Of a stretch of DNA of 64,000 nucleotides, positions 34,875 through 42,747 are shown one piece after another. Each line of letters begins with the position of its first letter. The stretch's first letter is position 1. The translations under genes were made by a program, and so were the position numbers. This DNA is from Pseudomonas fildesensis (GTDB lineage Bacteria; Pseudomonadota; Gammaproteobacteria; Pseudomonadales; Pseudomonadaceae): assembly GCF_001050345.1 (NCBI RefSeq), contig NZ_LFMW01000017.1:124001-188000 (forward strand). The letters run 5' to 3'. The notes beneath the pieces were generated by a model. It was not told the origin of the DNA and did not search any database. It saw only the letters and a program-made list of their open reading frames with translations.

Positions 34875-34954
34875 GCTACCGCCTGCCTGAGCATTTTCAT
34901 CGGTTCGTTCGTCCAGTTGCCTACTTACTGGGGCAGCAGCGTATTACAGAACCT

Positions 34955-35062
34955 CCGATCTGTGGGAGGTGGGCTGGAAGGTGGTAATCCACCGCAAGAA
35001 CCTGGGGTTCATCCAATCTCACAGGGATTACACACCTTCCAGACCACCTCCTACACATTTCA
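34955..35062. repeat. Degenerate REP-like inverted pair
   Basis: A TGTGGGAGGTGGGCTGG unit near 34970 faces CCAGACCACCTCCTACACA near 35045. It is a diverged form of the REP pairs elsewhere in the window. The remaining bases up to the MFS start (to 35234) are promoter-like and show no further gene. Confidence 0.55.
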
Positions 35063-35234
35063 ACAGCCTCTATGTGGCCCCCCACGCCCAAAGCGTTCCC
35101 TGTTTCTAAACATAAAATTTGTAACCTTCGCGCCGATCCTGAATCCGCAGGGAACCCGGCTCGCTCGATACAGCCTGATATGCAAGGATGTCGCGCCGGA
35201 CATCGTTCATTGAACGCAAAACCAAGGATTTTTC

Positions 35235-36386
35235 ATGACTGCCATCCCCACCCCAGCGCCCGTGGTTCCCGGGCGGCTGGAACAAATGTCGACCCGCATC
35301 GCTTTTTTCATCGCCGGTTTCGGCATCGCCGCCTGGGCACCGCTGGTGCCGTACGCCAAAGCCCGCGCGCAACTCAATGAGGGCACGCTTGGCCTGTTGC
35401 TGTTGTGCCTGGGGGTGGGGTCGATCCTCGCCATGCCGGTGGCAGGCGCATTGGCATCACGCTACGGCTGCCGACGGGTGCTGACCGCTGGGACGATCAT
35501 GATCTGCATGGCCTTGCCGATGCTGGCCACGGTCAGTTCGATCCCGTTATTGATCGCCGCGTTATTTCTGTTCGGTGCTGGCCTGGGCACGGTGGACTCT
35601 ACGGTCAACCTGCAAGCCGTAATCGTCGAGCGCGCCAGCGGCAAAACCATGATGTCGGGCTTCCATGGCCTGTTCAGCCTGGGCGGTATTGTCGGCGCGG
35701 CGGGCGTCGCAGGGTTACTGGGACTGGGCTTGTCGCCGCTGCAGGCGACTTTGGTGGTGATCGTGATCATGGCCGTGGCGCTGCTCAAGGCCGGGCCGCA
35801 CCTGTTGCCCTACGGCAGTGAAAGCTCGGGCCCGGCGTTCGCGGTGCCGCACGGCGTGGTGCTGTTCATCGGTTGCCTGTGCTTCATTGTATTTCTGGCT
35901 GAGGGCGCTGTGCTCGACTGGAGCGCGGTGTTTCTCAGTGCCGAACGCGGCCTGGACGAAGCCTACGCCGGCCTGGGTTATGCCGCCTTCGCCCTGACAA
36001 TGACCGCCGGGCGCCTGACCGGTGACGCCATCGTGCGTCGCCTGGGCGCCACCCGTGTGATCGTAATCGGCGGCGCACTGGCCACTGCGGGTTTGTTATT
36101 GGCGACGCTGTTCCCGGCGTGGGAAACCGCGCTGCTGGGGTACGCACTGGTGGGCGCCGGTTGCTCGAATATCGTGCCGGTGCTGTATACCGCCGTCGGC
36201 AAGCAGACTGTCATGCCGGAACATATCGCCGTGCCTGCCATCACTACGCTGGGTTATGCCGGCATCCTCGCGGGCCCGGCAATGATCGGCTTTATCGCCC
36301 ATGGCAGCAGCCTGAGCACGGCCTTTGTGTTGGTCGCGCTATTGCTGGCGGGTGTGTCCATCAGTGGCAAAATTCTCAAGGTGTAA
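35235..36386 (+). CDS. MFS transporter (YbjJ-like)
   Basis: A 383-aa, 12-segment major facilitator, similar by pattern to YbjJ and related permeases. First helix is MSTRIAFFIAGFGIAAWAPLVPYAKARAQL; motif A-like loop ASRYGCRRVLTAG follows. Later segments include GLGTVDSTVNLQAV and LVGAGCSNIVPVLYTAVGKQ. The cargo is unknown; relatives have been linked to sugars or small alcohols. The start ATG 35235 follows AAGGAT. It precedes, in opposite direction, the hrp-box genes, and does not seem part of them. Confidence 0.85.
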   Translation: MTAIPTPAPVVPGRLEQMSTRIAFFIAGFGIAAWAPLVPYAKARAQLNEGTLGLLLLCLGVGSILAMPVAGALASRYGCRRVLTAGTIMICMALPMLATVSSIPLLIAALFLFGAGLGTVDSTVNLQAVIVERASGKTMMSGFHGLFSLGGIVGAAGVAGLLGLGLSPLQATLVVIVIMAVALLKAGPHLLPYGSESSGPAFAVPHGVVLFIGCLCFIVFLAEGAVLDWSAVFLSAERGLDEAYAGLGYAAFALTMTAGRLTGDAIVRRLGATRVIVIGGALATAGLLLATLFPAWETALLGYALVGAGCSNIVPVLYTAVGKQTVMPEHIAVPAITTLGYAGILAGPAMIGFIAHGSSLSTAFVLVALLLAGVSISGKILKV

Positions 36387-36409
36387 AACCGCCGCACCAG
36401 GCCAGGGCG

Positions 36410-37321
36410 TCACCTGGCCTTGTGCTCCTTGTCCTGCTTGAGCCAACGTTCAAGACTTTTATTGCTGAGCCAACCCTCTTCGGCACTCCGCCCGAACAGG
36501 CTGTTGGCGGTCGCCCGCTGGAGCGAACGCAACAAACCAGGACGCTCAATGATATTCCTCGCCGTGTAGACCACGTGTTCGCTGTACTTCTTTTTGGGTA
36601 ACCCGGTAGATGTCTCCAGAACCGGCAAGCCTCGCGGGTCGGTTGCGTCTGGATCGGTCGTCACGGCTTTGAGCGCAGCGATTTCCACGTACTGGTACTT
36701 TTCAAAAAAAACCGTGCGGTCCCGGGTCTTGTCTCTCAGCTGTTCGAACTGATCCTGAAAGGCTTGAACAACCTGGGCGTTACCCTGGCCATGAAAAGGG
36801 TCCTGGCTGAAGGCCGTCGGCGCACTGTTGCTCGTCATGTGCGTCGCAGCCGCGCTCAGGCTGTCACGCGTGATATAGCCGTCGTTGTTCATGATCGCGT
36901 CGTTGAGTCGCGGCCGTTTTAGCACTTCCCTGGCCGCCAGAATCGTACGTTCCATCACGTCACTCTCGCCCCCCTCACCCGCAGCGACCTGTTGCAAGGC
37001 TGACTGCGTCAGTTGCCCGTCCCGCAAGAATGGGTGGAGTACGTCGAACCCTTTCGCCAGGGCCGTCGCCAATTGGCTATCGGTTGAGCTCGCGCCGGGC
37101 GGCACATTGTTCACACGTGTGGCAGGCACGCTCTGCTGGGTAGAGTAGCGCAGCGCAGACAACGCGCTTCGCAGCAGCAAGGGCCGGCGCGGCAGGGTGC
37201 TTTGGGAAGTGTATTGATCATCCGGCAGAGGATGAACAACGGGTGACGGCAAAGTCGGCTGCACCTGCGGCTCAACCATGGCCGTCTGCTGTCCGCGAGG
37301 AATTGCACCATCAATTTTCAT
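36410..37321 (-). CDS. Candidate HrpL-regulated type III substrate (helical-repeat protein)
   Basis: A 303-aa soluble protein without signal peptide. The first 75 residues are Ser/Gln/Pro-rich and disordered-looking, as in type III effectors. Two modules follow (about 82-158 and 182-295), each with an alpha-helix ending LxxxFDxL, a loop, ILAAREVLKRPRL or YTARNIIERPGLL, and a second acidic/N-rich loop with a short helix. They resemble modules in the neighbouring 404-aa protein and, by eye, those of HrpK/HrpF/NolX-type translocator proteins. A GGAG site is seven bases from ATG 37321, and a full hrp box lies 101 bases upstream. Function unknown; secretion is inferred from the promoter. Confidence 0.75.
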   Translation of the reverse strand: MKIDGAIPRGQQTAMVEPQVQPTLPSPVVHPLPDDQYTSQSTLPRRPLLLRSALSALRYSTQQSVPATRVNNVPPGASSTDSQLATALAKGFDVLHPFLRDGQLTQSALQQVAAGEGGESDVMERTILAAREVLKRPRLNDAIMNNDGYITRDSLSAAATHMTSNSAPTAFSQDPFHGQGNAQVVQAFQDQFEQLRDKTRDRTVFFEKYQYVEIAALKAVTTDPDATDPRGLPVLETSTGLPKKKYSEHVVYTARNIIERPGLLRSLQRATANSLFGRSAEEGWLSNKSLERWLKQDKEHKAR

Positions 37322-37421
37322 GCGTCATCTCCAACCTTTTCCGGATCCGCGCTTGCCTGGTGACCACTGCCAGTGGTGGTCGAAATCATCAAAAATAGAT
37401 TCCAGCGAAGCAAGCCACCGA

Positions 37422-37449
37422 TCTGTGGTTGGGCGAACGCAATAGTTCC
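37422..37449 (-). promoter_or_regulatory. hrp box (HrpL ECF sigma promoter) 1
   Basis: On the minus strand the site is GGAACT-N15-CCACAGA, matching the consensus GGAAC[CT]-N15/16-CCACNNA at every fixed position. It lies 101 bases before the 303-aa gene. Confidence 0.85.
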
Positions 37450-37504
37450 GGGTGGCGGGGGAATAGCAATGACAGTATGTAAAAGAGTGCACGACGACGC
37501 CTGG

Positions 37505-37855
37505 TCAGTCGGGTGCGCGGGAATCATCCGCTGGATTGCCTTGCGCCTTTTGCCCGCCGCACAAAGCTCGCAGCCCGACGATCACTGCGGCAAGCGCGCC
37601 GCGAACATGCTTCGACGGCTGGACGCGATCCATAAGGTCATGTCCAGGTTCCAGCATGCCTCGCGCAAAATCGTCGGCCACCGGCGCCTGAAACCGGCGT
37701 CGACCTGCAAAGTCCTTCATACGCTGGATTTCGTCAGCATGGCGTACGTGCGCAGGGTCTTTTTCGTCGGCGAGTTCTGAAGTTCCCGCACCGGCCAGAG
37801 TGCCAACAAGCGGCCGGTATTCCGGCTGGCGAGCGTTAAACGAAGTCGTAGTCAT
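37505..37855 (-). CDS. Small hypothetical protein in the hrp-box cluster
   Basis: A 116-aa soluble protein between the two repeat proteins. It has a Thr/Ser/Asn-rich start (MTTTSFNARQPEYRP), no signal peptide or membrane segment until a short hydrophobic ALAAVIVGLRALCGG near residue 90, and no recognised family. A GGGGG ribosome-binding stretch precedes ATG 37855. It does not have its own hrp box and lies behind a terminator-like hairpin of the 404-aa gene, so it is likely expressed by read-through. It may be a secreted small protein or chaperone; a chaperone would usually be more acidic. Confidence 0.55.
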   Translation of the reverse strand: MTTTSFNARQPEYRPLVGTLAGAGTSELADEKDPAHVRHADEIQRMKDFAGRRRFQAPVADDFARGMLEPGHDLMDRVQPSKHVRGALAAVIVGLRALCGGQKAQGNPADDSRAPD

Positions 37856-37873
37856 AAAGCCCCCAAGGAAAAC

Positions 37874-37892
37874 GCCACGAAGGGTTCGTGGC
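37874..37892 (-). terminator. Terminator-like hairpin after the Cys-Pro repeat gene
   Basis: GCCACGAA and TTCGTGGC form a perfect 8-bp stem with a 3-base loop; on the minus strand it is followed by GTTTTCC. The T run is short, so it may be leaky. Confidence 0.6.
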
Positions 37893-37932
37893 GATTTGCC
37901 TGTTCAATGAAACACTCTGCGATACGGGTGGA

Positions 37933-39147
37933 TCAGCGGGACATCTGCCGCAGCGTGTCCTTGTGAATCCAACCGTCTTTGCCCCAGCGATCACCGCCGT
38001 CCATGGTGTCCTTCACCTCGGAGCGCTTGAGGACCTCCTGTGCGATCCAGGCAAGACGGCCATGAACCGGATCGTTGGTAGGCCATTGGGCAAGCCCGCG
38101 CAGCTTATCGAGGCTGATGTAATCCCGATTATCGGGGTCCCTCAATGCGTCGAAATGACGGAGCATCTCAGCGGCCAATTGATTGTCGTCCTGGTACTTC
38201 ATAGGACTTTGGCTGCTGAGGGTCATCTGGATTTTTTGCCGGTCGATCAAGCCATCCAGCGCGCCGGTGGTGCTGTGCCGATCCAGTGCATTCACAAGCT
38301 CCGGACGCTTCATTAACTCACGGGCCAGACGGATATTCTGATCCTGCGATGTGTTACCTGTCAGCGGCTTGTTGGCCATATCCGACAGACCATCTTTGGT
38401 AACGAACCACGGTTGTTTCGGATCTTTAAACGCATCGAAGTTGTTCAGCAGCATGCGCGCCAGATCGTCGTTACTCTTTTGCGAGTACACAGGATCGGGC
38501 CTGTTGCCATAGCAAGGGTCCGGTTTGCACGGTGTAGGGCGCACCGGCGGCTTGCTGTCGCAAGGATCGGGTTTGCAGGGGTCCGGCTTGGGTGGCTTGC
38601 CGTAGCAAGGGTCCGGTTTGCACGGTGTAGGACGTACCGGCGGCTTGCTGTCGCAAGGGTCGGGTTTGCACGGGTCTGGCTTGGGCGGCTTCGGCTTGCC
38701 GTAGCAAGGGTCGGGTTTGCACGGGTCCGGCTTGGGTGGCTTCGGTTTGTTGTAGCAAGGGTCCGGCTTGCACGGGTCTGGCTTGGGCGGCTTCGGCTTG
38801 TTGTAGCAAGGGTCCGGCTTACACGGGTCTGGCTTGGGTGGGCGTCCACCGCACCAGCCCTTCACGTTTTGCTTGATTTTACTGAGGACCCCAGTGGCCT
38901 GGGCGTCCGCAGCTGATGCCTGACGACTATCACCCTGCGACCTTCCATCAGAACGCCCCTGGAGGGCAGGCGCTTGATTGGCAGACAAATTGACAGGTTT
39001 GTTGTCGCTCGAGTTGAAATCGATACGCGTACTTTTTTGCCCATCACCCCGAGAGGTGACAGCTTCCTTTGCCTTGGTCTCGGCCTTGGGAGACGGCGTA
39101 CGAGGGGGTGAGTGGTTCACAGGTTTATCGAGGGCAGATACCGACAT
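37933..39147 (-). CDS. Candidate HrpL-regulated type III substrate with PDPC tandem repeat
   Basis: A 404-aa soluble protein. Residues 1-95 are polar, Ser/Lys/Pro-rich, without signal peptide. Residues 99-218 are a Cys-Pro array: twelve KPDPC or PDPC and two PTPC units in 17-residue repeats (KPDPCKPDPCYNKPKPP and variants with DSKPPVRPT), with 14 cysteines. Two helical modules follow (227-310 and 321-402), each LAxxMLxxFDAxxDP, a loop, then RELMKRPEL or QEVLKRSEV and an acidic turn with DGxI. These match the neighbouring 303-aa protein. A full hrp box lies 67 bases before the start. It may be a type III effector or helper; the Cys array could bind metal or cross-link. Function unknown. Confidence 0.8.
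   Translation of the reverse strand: MSVSALDKPVNHSPPRTPSPKAETKAKEAVTSRGDGQKSTRIDFNSSDNKPVNLSANQAPALQGRSDGRSQGDSRQASAADAQATGVLSKIKQNVKGWCGGRPPKPDPCKPDPCYNKPKPPKPDPCKPDPCYNKPKPPKPDPCKPDPCYGKPKPPKPDPCKPDPCDSKPPVRPTPCKPDPCYGKPPKPDPCKPDPCDSKPPVRPTPCKPDPCYGNRPDPVYSQKSNDDLARMLLNNFDAFKDPKQPWFVTKDGLSDMANKPLTGNTSQDQNIRLARELMKRPELVNALDRHSTTGALDGLIDRQKIQMTLSSQSPMKYQDDNQLAAEMLRHFDALRDPDNRDYISLDKLRGLAQWPTNDPVHGRLAWIAQEVLKRSEVKDTMDGGDRWGKDGWIHKDTLRQMSR
38496..38850. repeat. 51-bp tandem repeat encoding the PDPC array
   Basis: Within the 404-aa gene, blocks of 51 bases (17 codons) repeat four times near 38660-38850, with two shorter variant blocks between 38496 and 38660. Third-base differences between blocks show that the array is not very recent. 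Confidence 0.85.
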
Positions 39148-39213
39148 ATGAATCTCCAGTCCGGCTTTATCACGAGGGTCACCTGACTCAACTGAAAGAA
39201 TGCAGGCGACCTT

Positions 39214-39242
39214 TGTGTGGCGAACATGTCCGATTCAGTTCC
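39214..39242 (-). promoter_or_regulatory. hrp box (HrpL ECF sigma promoter) 2
   Basis: On the minus strand GGAACT-N16-CCACACA matches the HrpL consensus at all fixed positions. It lies 67 bases before the start of the PDPC-repeat gene. Confidence 0.88.
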
Positions 39243-39292
39243 TGAAAGCGGCAACCTGTCGCCACCGAACGGTAGGAGATTGGACTGATGCG

Positions 39293-39320
39293 CAAAAAAA
39301 ATCGCAGCGTTGCGCTGCGA
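39293..39320 (-). terminator. Terminator of the lost TonB-receptor gene
   Basis: TCGCAGCG and CGCTGCGA form a perfect 8-bp stem with a 3-base loop; eight T residues follow on the minus strand. It lies 20 bases past the receptor remnant's stop. Confidence 0.88.
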
Positions 39321-39339
39321 CTTCTCCCCTCTACCCCCG

Positions 39340-39594
39340 TCAGAACCTGACACTGGCCTGTACGAAGAAAGTACGCGGCTCGCCCAGGTACAACCCGGCA
39401 TTGTTGTCGCTGGAGCGGGTGTAGTGCTGCTGGTCGAAGACGTCTTTCACGCCAACGCCCAGCTTCGGGTTCGACAGGTCGTAGTGGGCCAGGTCTTCGG
39501 CCTGCTGACGGTTTCTCAGGCGGCGCATCCGGGTTCCGATCAACCCTTCGTAGTGCTCGAAAAAGCCTGTTCTGCGGGGCGGTGGCGCAATCAT
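39340..39594 (-). pseudogene. Deletion-fusion remnant: FecI sigma N-terminus joined to TonB-receptor C-terminus
   Basis: An 84-codon frame made of two unrelated pieces. Residues 10-37 (FFEHYEGLIGTRMRRLRNRQQAEDLAH) match the start of a FecI-type ECF sigma factor. Residues 38-84 (DLSNPKLGVGVKDVFDQQHYTRSSDNNAGLYLGEPRTFFVQASVRF) match the last strands of a TonB-dependent receptor, ending in the usual F. All of the sigma C-terminus, the anti-sigma gene and most of the receptor are missing. The junction is near 39480-39490. The order sigma-FecR-receptor on one strand, as in the intact copy at 42.7-46.8 kb, makes a single deletion the simplest origin. It is expected to be non-functional. Confidence 0.85.
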
Positions 39595-39741
39595 CGCGGG
39601 GGCACTGGGGAGGCGGGCCGTGAATAGTAATATTTCCTATTAAGTGGGGGTCATTGCTTCCCGTCGCCCGGACTGACGGTGAACTTGTGCCCTGCCCTGT
39701 CAGTCAGCTAATTGAACTCGCAAATTAAAGGTGGGCAGCCC

Positions 39742-40536
39742 ATGCAACTCTCGCTGGAGCAACAAGTCGCGCTCGTCACCGGCGCCAGTTCGGGCATCGG
39801 TGCAGGCGCCGCCAAGGCACTGGCTGACGCCGGGGCGGCCGTGGTGCTCAATTACAATTCCCAGGCGGCACCGGCCGAGGCCCTCGCCGCGCAGATCAAT
39901 GCCAACGGTGGCCGGGCGATTGCCATCGGTGGCGATGTGTCGAAAGAGGCGGATGTGGAACGCCTGTTCGCCCAGACCCTCGACGCCTTCGGCCACCTGG
40001 ACATCCTGGTAGCCAATTCCGGCCTGCAAAAAGACGCCAACCTGGTCGACATGACCCTCGACGACTGGAACACCGTGATCGGCGTCAACCTCACCGGCCA
40101 ATTCCTCTGCGCCCGCGCCGCCGTGCGTATTTTCAACCGCCAGGGTGTTCGTGATGGTGTGTCCCGCGCGGCGGGCAAAATCATCCACATGAGCTCGGTG
40201 CACCAACTGATTCCGTGGGCCGGGCACGTGAATTACGCGGCGTCCAAGGGCGGCGTGGAGATGTTGATGCGCACCCTCGCCCAGGAAGTCAGCGAGCAGC
40301 GCATTCGCATCAACGGCATTGCGCCTGGCGCGATTCGCACGGCGATCAACCGTGCGACCACCGAAGGTGACGCGCAGAAACAGCTGTTGAAGTTGATTCC
40401 TTACGGGCGTGTAGGTGATGTGGAGGACGTGGCGAATGCAGTGGTCTGGCTGGCCAGCGACGCCTCAGACTACGTGGTCGGAAGTACTCTGTTCATCGAT
40501 GGCGGCATGAGCCTTTATCCCCAGGGCTCTTATTAG
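39742..40536 (+). CDS. SDR family glucose 1-dehydrogenase-like oxidoreductase
   Basis: A 264-aa short-chain dehydrogenase. The cofactor loop is TGASSGIGAGAAKAL, then NAG-like ANSGLQKDANLVDM, catalytic Ser in IIHMSSVHQ, and Tyr/Lys in NYAASKGGVEML. The end SDASDYVVGSTLFIDGGMSLYP is typical of the classical subgroup, closest to glucose 1-dehydrogenase. The start ATG 39742 has AAAGGTGGG before it. It is eight to fourteen bases upstream of the GH15 gene, making a two-gene unit; the GH15 enzyme could release glucose that the dehydrogenase oxidises. This link is inferred. Confidence 0.88.
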   Translation: MQLSLEQQVALVTGASSGIGAGAAKALADAGAAVVLNYNSQAAPAEALAAQINANGGRAIAIGGDVSKEADVERLFAQTLDAFGHLDILVANSGLQKDANLVDMTLDDWNTVIGVNLTGQFLCARAAVRIFNRQGVRDGVSRAAGKIIHMSSVHQLIPWAGHVNYAASKGGVEMLMRTLAQEVSEQRIRINGIAPGAIRTAINRATTEGDAQKQLLKLIPYGRVGDVEDVANAVVWLASDASDYVVGSTLFIDGGMSLYPQGSY

Positions 40537-40549
40537 GAGCTTCGTGACA

Positions 40550-42376
40550 ATGGTTGATTTGAAAAACGAGCAACAAAGCGCCATCGATGCACACGGCATC
40601 ATCGGCGACATGCGCAGTGCGGCGCTGGTCAACGACAAAGGCAGCATCGACTTTTTCTGCTGGCCGGAATTCGACAGTCCCTCGATTTTTTGCTCGCTGC
40701 TCGACACCCCCGACGCGGGTATTTTCCAACTCGCGCCCGACCTGCCCGACGCCCGCCGCGAGCAGATCTACCTGCCCGACACCAACGTATTGCAAACCCG
40801 CTGGCTCAGCGATGAGGCCGTGGTGGAAATCACCGACCTGCTGACCATCAGTGAAGAGATCGATGACCTGCCGCTGCTGATCCGCCGCGTGCGCGTGGTC
40901 AGCGGCCAGGCCACGATCCACCTGCGCTGCGCCGTGCGTCATGACTACGCCCGCACGCCGACCCGCGCCACGGGTGACGAAGGCGCGGTCTGTTTCACCG
41001 CCGCAGGCCAGCCCGGCCTGCGCCTGACCAGCAGCCACTCGATGCAAATCGAAGGCAACGCCGCCATCGCCAGCTTCACGCTGGCCCAGGAAGAAGGCGC
41101 CGAGTTCGTCCTCGGCGGCCAGGATGACCCGCGCGTCGACAGCGGCTGCACCGACCTCGCGCTGGCGCATACGTTGAAGTTCTGGCGTGGCTGGATCGCC
41201 CAATCGAATTACCGTGGGCGCTGGCGCGAAATGGTCAACCGCTCGGCCCTGGCCCTCAAGCTGTTGACCTCGCGCAAACACGGCGCAATCATCGCCGCCG
41301 CCACCTTCGGCCTGCCGGAAGCACCCGGTGGCGAACGCAACTGGGACTACCGCTACACCTGGATCCGCGACGCCTCGTTTACCGTCTACGCGTTCATGCG
41401 CCTGGGCTTTATCGAGGAAGCCAACGCCTACATGCGCTGGCTCAAGGGCCGGGTCAGCGATTGCTGCGGCCAGTCGGCCAAGATCAACATCCTCTACGGT
41501 ATCGACGGTCGCCAGGAACTGCCGGAAGCCGAACTCGATCACTTCAGCGGCCACGGTGGCGCCAAGCCGGTGCGCATCGGCAATGAAGCGTTCGACCAGA
41601 TCCAGCTGGATATTTATGGCGAGCTGATGGACGCGGTTTACTTGGTCAACAAGTACGGCGAGGCGATTTCCCACGAGGGCTGGCAACACACCGTGGACGT
41701 GGCCGACCAGGTCTGCGAAATCTGGAACCAGAAGGATGTAGGCATCTGGGAGATGCGCGGTGAGCAGCATCACTTCCTGCATTCGCGCCTGATGTGCTGG
41801 GTGGCTCTGGACCGTGCGATTCGCCTGGCGTCCAAGCGCTCGTTGCCGGCACCGTTCGCCCGTTGGGACCAGACACGCCAAGCCATCTATGCCGACATCT
41901 GGAGCAACTTCTGGAACGAAGAGCGCGGGCATTTTGTGCAGCATATCGGCAGCACGGCGCTGGACGGTTCGATGCTGTTGATGCCCTTGGTGCGCTTCGT
42001 CGCGGCCACTGATCCGCGCTGGCTCTCCACACTGGAAGCCATCCAGAAAAGCCTGGTGCGCGACGGCATGGTCTACCGCTACCGCAACGACGACAGCCAG
42101 ATCGACGGCCTGCAAGGCACCGAAGGCGCGTTTGCCGCCTGTTCGTTCTGGTACGTCGAATGCCTGGCTCGCGCCGGCCAAGTCGAAAAAGCGCATTTGG
42201 AGTTCGAACAATTGCTGCGGTATGCCAACCCGCTGGGGTTGTACGCCGAAGAGTTCGACAGCCAAGCGCGGCATTTAGGCAATACGCCACAAGCGTTGAG
42301 CCATTTGGCGTTGATCAGTGCCGCGACATTTTTGGACCGTAAGTTGAGTGGGGAGAAGACGGTTTGGCAGCCGTGA
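40550..42376 (+). CDS. Glycoside hydrolase family 15 protein (glucoamylase/trehalase type)
   Basis: A 608-aa GH15 protein with an N-terminal beta-sandwich domain (GIIGDMRSAALVNDKGSIDFFCWPEFDSPSIFCSLLD) and the (alpha/alpha)6 barrel (GGERNWDYRYTWIRDASFTVYAFMRLGF, then VADQVCEIWNQKDVGIWEMRGEQHHFLHSRLMCWVALDRAI). The acidic residues typical of GH15 general acid/base are in the WEMRG region and near the C-terminus. There is no signal peptide, so it acts in the cytoplasm, on trehalose, maltooligosaccharide or glycogen-derived sugars. AGGAG is 10 bases from ATG 40550; a GTG at 40544 is four bases away, so the start is uncertain by two codons. Confidence 0.87.
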   Translation: MVDLKNEQQSAIDAHGIIGDMRSAALVNDKGSIDFFCWPEFDSPSIFCSLLDTPDAGIFQLAPDLPDARREQIYLPDTNVLQTRWLSDEAVVEITDLLTISEEIDDLPLLIRRVRVVSGQATIHLRCAVRHDYARTPTRATGDEGAVCFTAAGQPGLRLTSSHSMQIEGNAAIASFTLAQEEGAEFVLGGQDDPRVDSGCTDLALAHTLKFWRGWIAQSNYRGRWREMVNRSALALKLLTSRKHGAIIAAATFGLPEAPGGERNWDYRYTWIRDASFTVYAFMRLGFIEEANAYMRWLKGRVSDCCGQSAKINILYGIDGRQELPEAELDHFSGHGGAKPVRIGNEAFDQIQLDIYGELMDAVYLVNKYGEAISHEGWQHTVDVADQVCEIWNQKDVGIWEMRGEQHHFLHSRLMCWVALDRAIRLASKRSLPAPFARWDQTRQAIYADIWSNFWNEERGHFVQHIGSTALDGSMLLMPLVRFVAATDPRWLSTLEAIQKSLVRDGMVYRYRNDDSQIDGLQGTEGAFAACSFWYVECLARAGQVEKAHLEFEQLLRYANPLGLYAEEFDSQARHLGNTPQALSHLALISAATFLDRKLSGEKTVWQP

Positions 42377-42521
42377 ATCAGTATTTTTTATCGCTCAAAT
42401 GAAACTCTCTGTGGTGAGGGAGCAAGCTCTTATCAAACTTAAAATAACTTACTGATTTTAAAGGGTTAAAAATTCACCCTAAAGTCTTGAGTCTTGCATA
42501 AACACTTTCAGGCGACCGCAT

Positions 42522-42728
42522 TCTTGTGGCGAGCGGGCTTGTCCCGCGTTGGGCTGCGCAGCAGCCCCAAAACCAGGCGCAGAGGAGTGCCCGATACACC
42601 GCATTCGTCTTCATCAGGGGCGCTTCGCACCCCAACGCGGGACAAGCCCGCTCGCCACAGAGGTCCCAGTTTGTTGCGCGACAGCGCGGCGTCGAAGACG
42701 GGGTGGGGCCTCCCTCGCCACAGAACCT
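42522..42728. repeat. Large inverted REP cluster
   Basis: A long nearly perfect inverted pair: TGTGGCGAGCGGGCTTGTCCCG near 42526 faces CGGGACAAGCCCGCTCGCCACA near 42640-42661, with inverted GGGGCTGCGCAGC-type sequence inside. A further half unit (CCTCCCTCGCCACAGA) is at 42710-42726, and another near 42410-42430. It fills the 370-base gap between the GH15 and TonB-receptor stops; no gene is seen. Confidence 0.88.
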
Positions 42729-42747
42729 AGCTCGCGTTCGTCATGGC

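Noticed and set aside
37318..37527. A 69-codon frame linking the 116-aa and 303-aa genes by overlaps
   Set aside because: The stop overlaps the next ATG, which looks like coupling, but the hrp box of the 303-aa gene lies inside it, the composition is not protein-like and there is no ribosome site.
38413..38916. Long plus-strand frame with LARVRFARCR-type repeats
   Set aside because: It is the antisense of the PDPC tandem repeat; the repeated DNA gives open frames on both strands. The minus-strand frame has the hrp box, the start and the conserved modules.
40493..42274. 593-codon frame opposite the GH15 gene
   Set aside because: No recognisable motifs; shadow of the GH15 coding frame.
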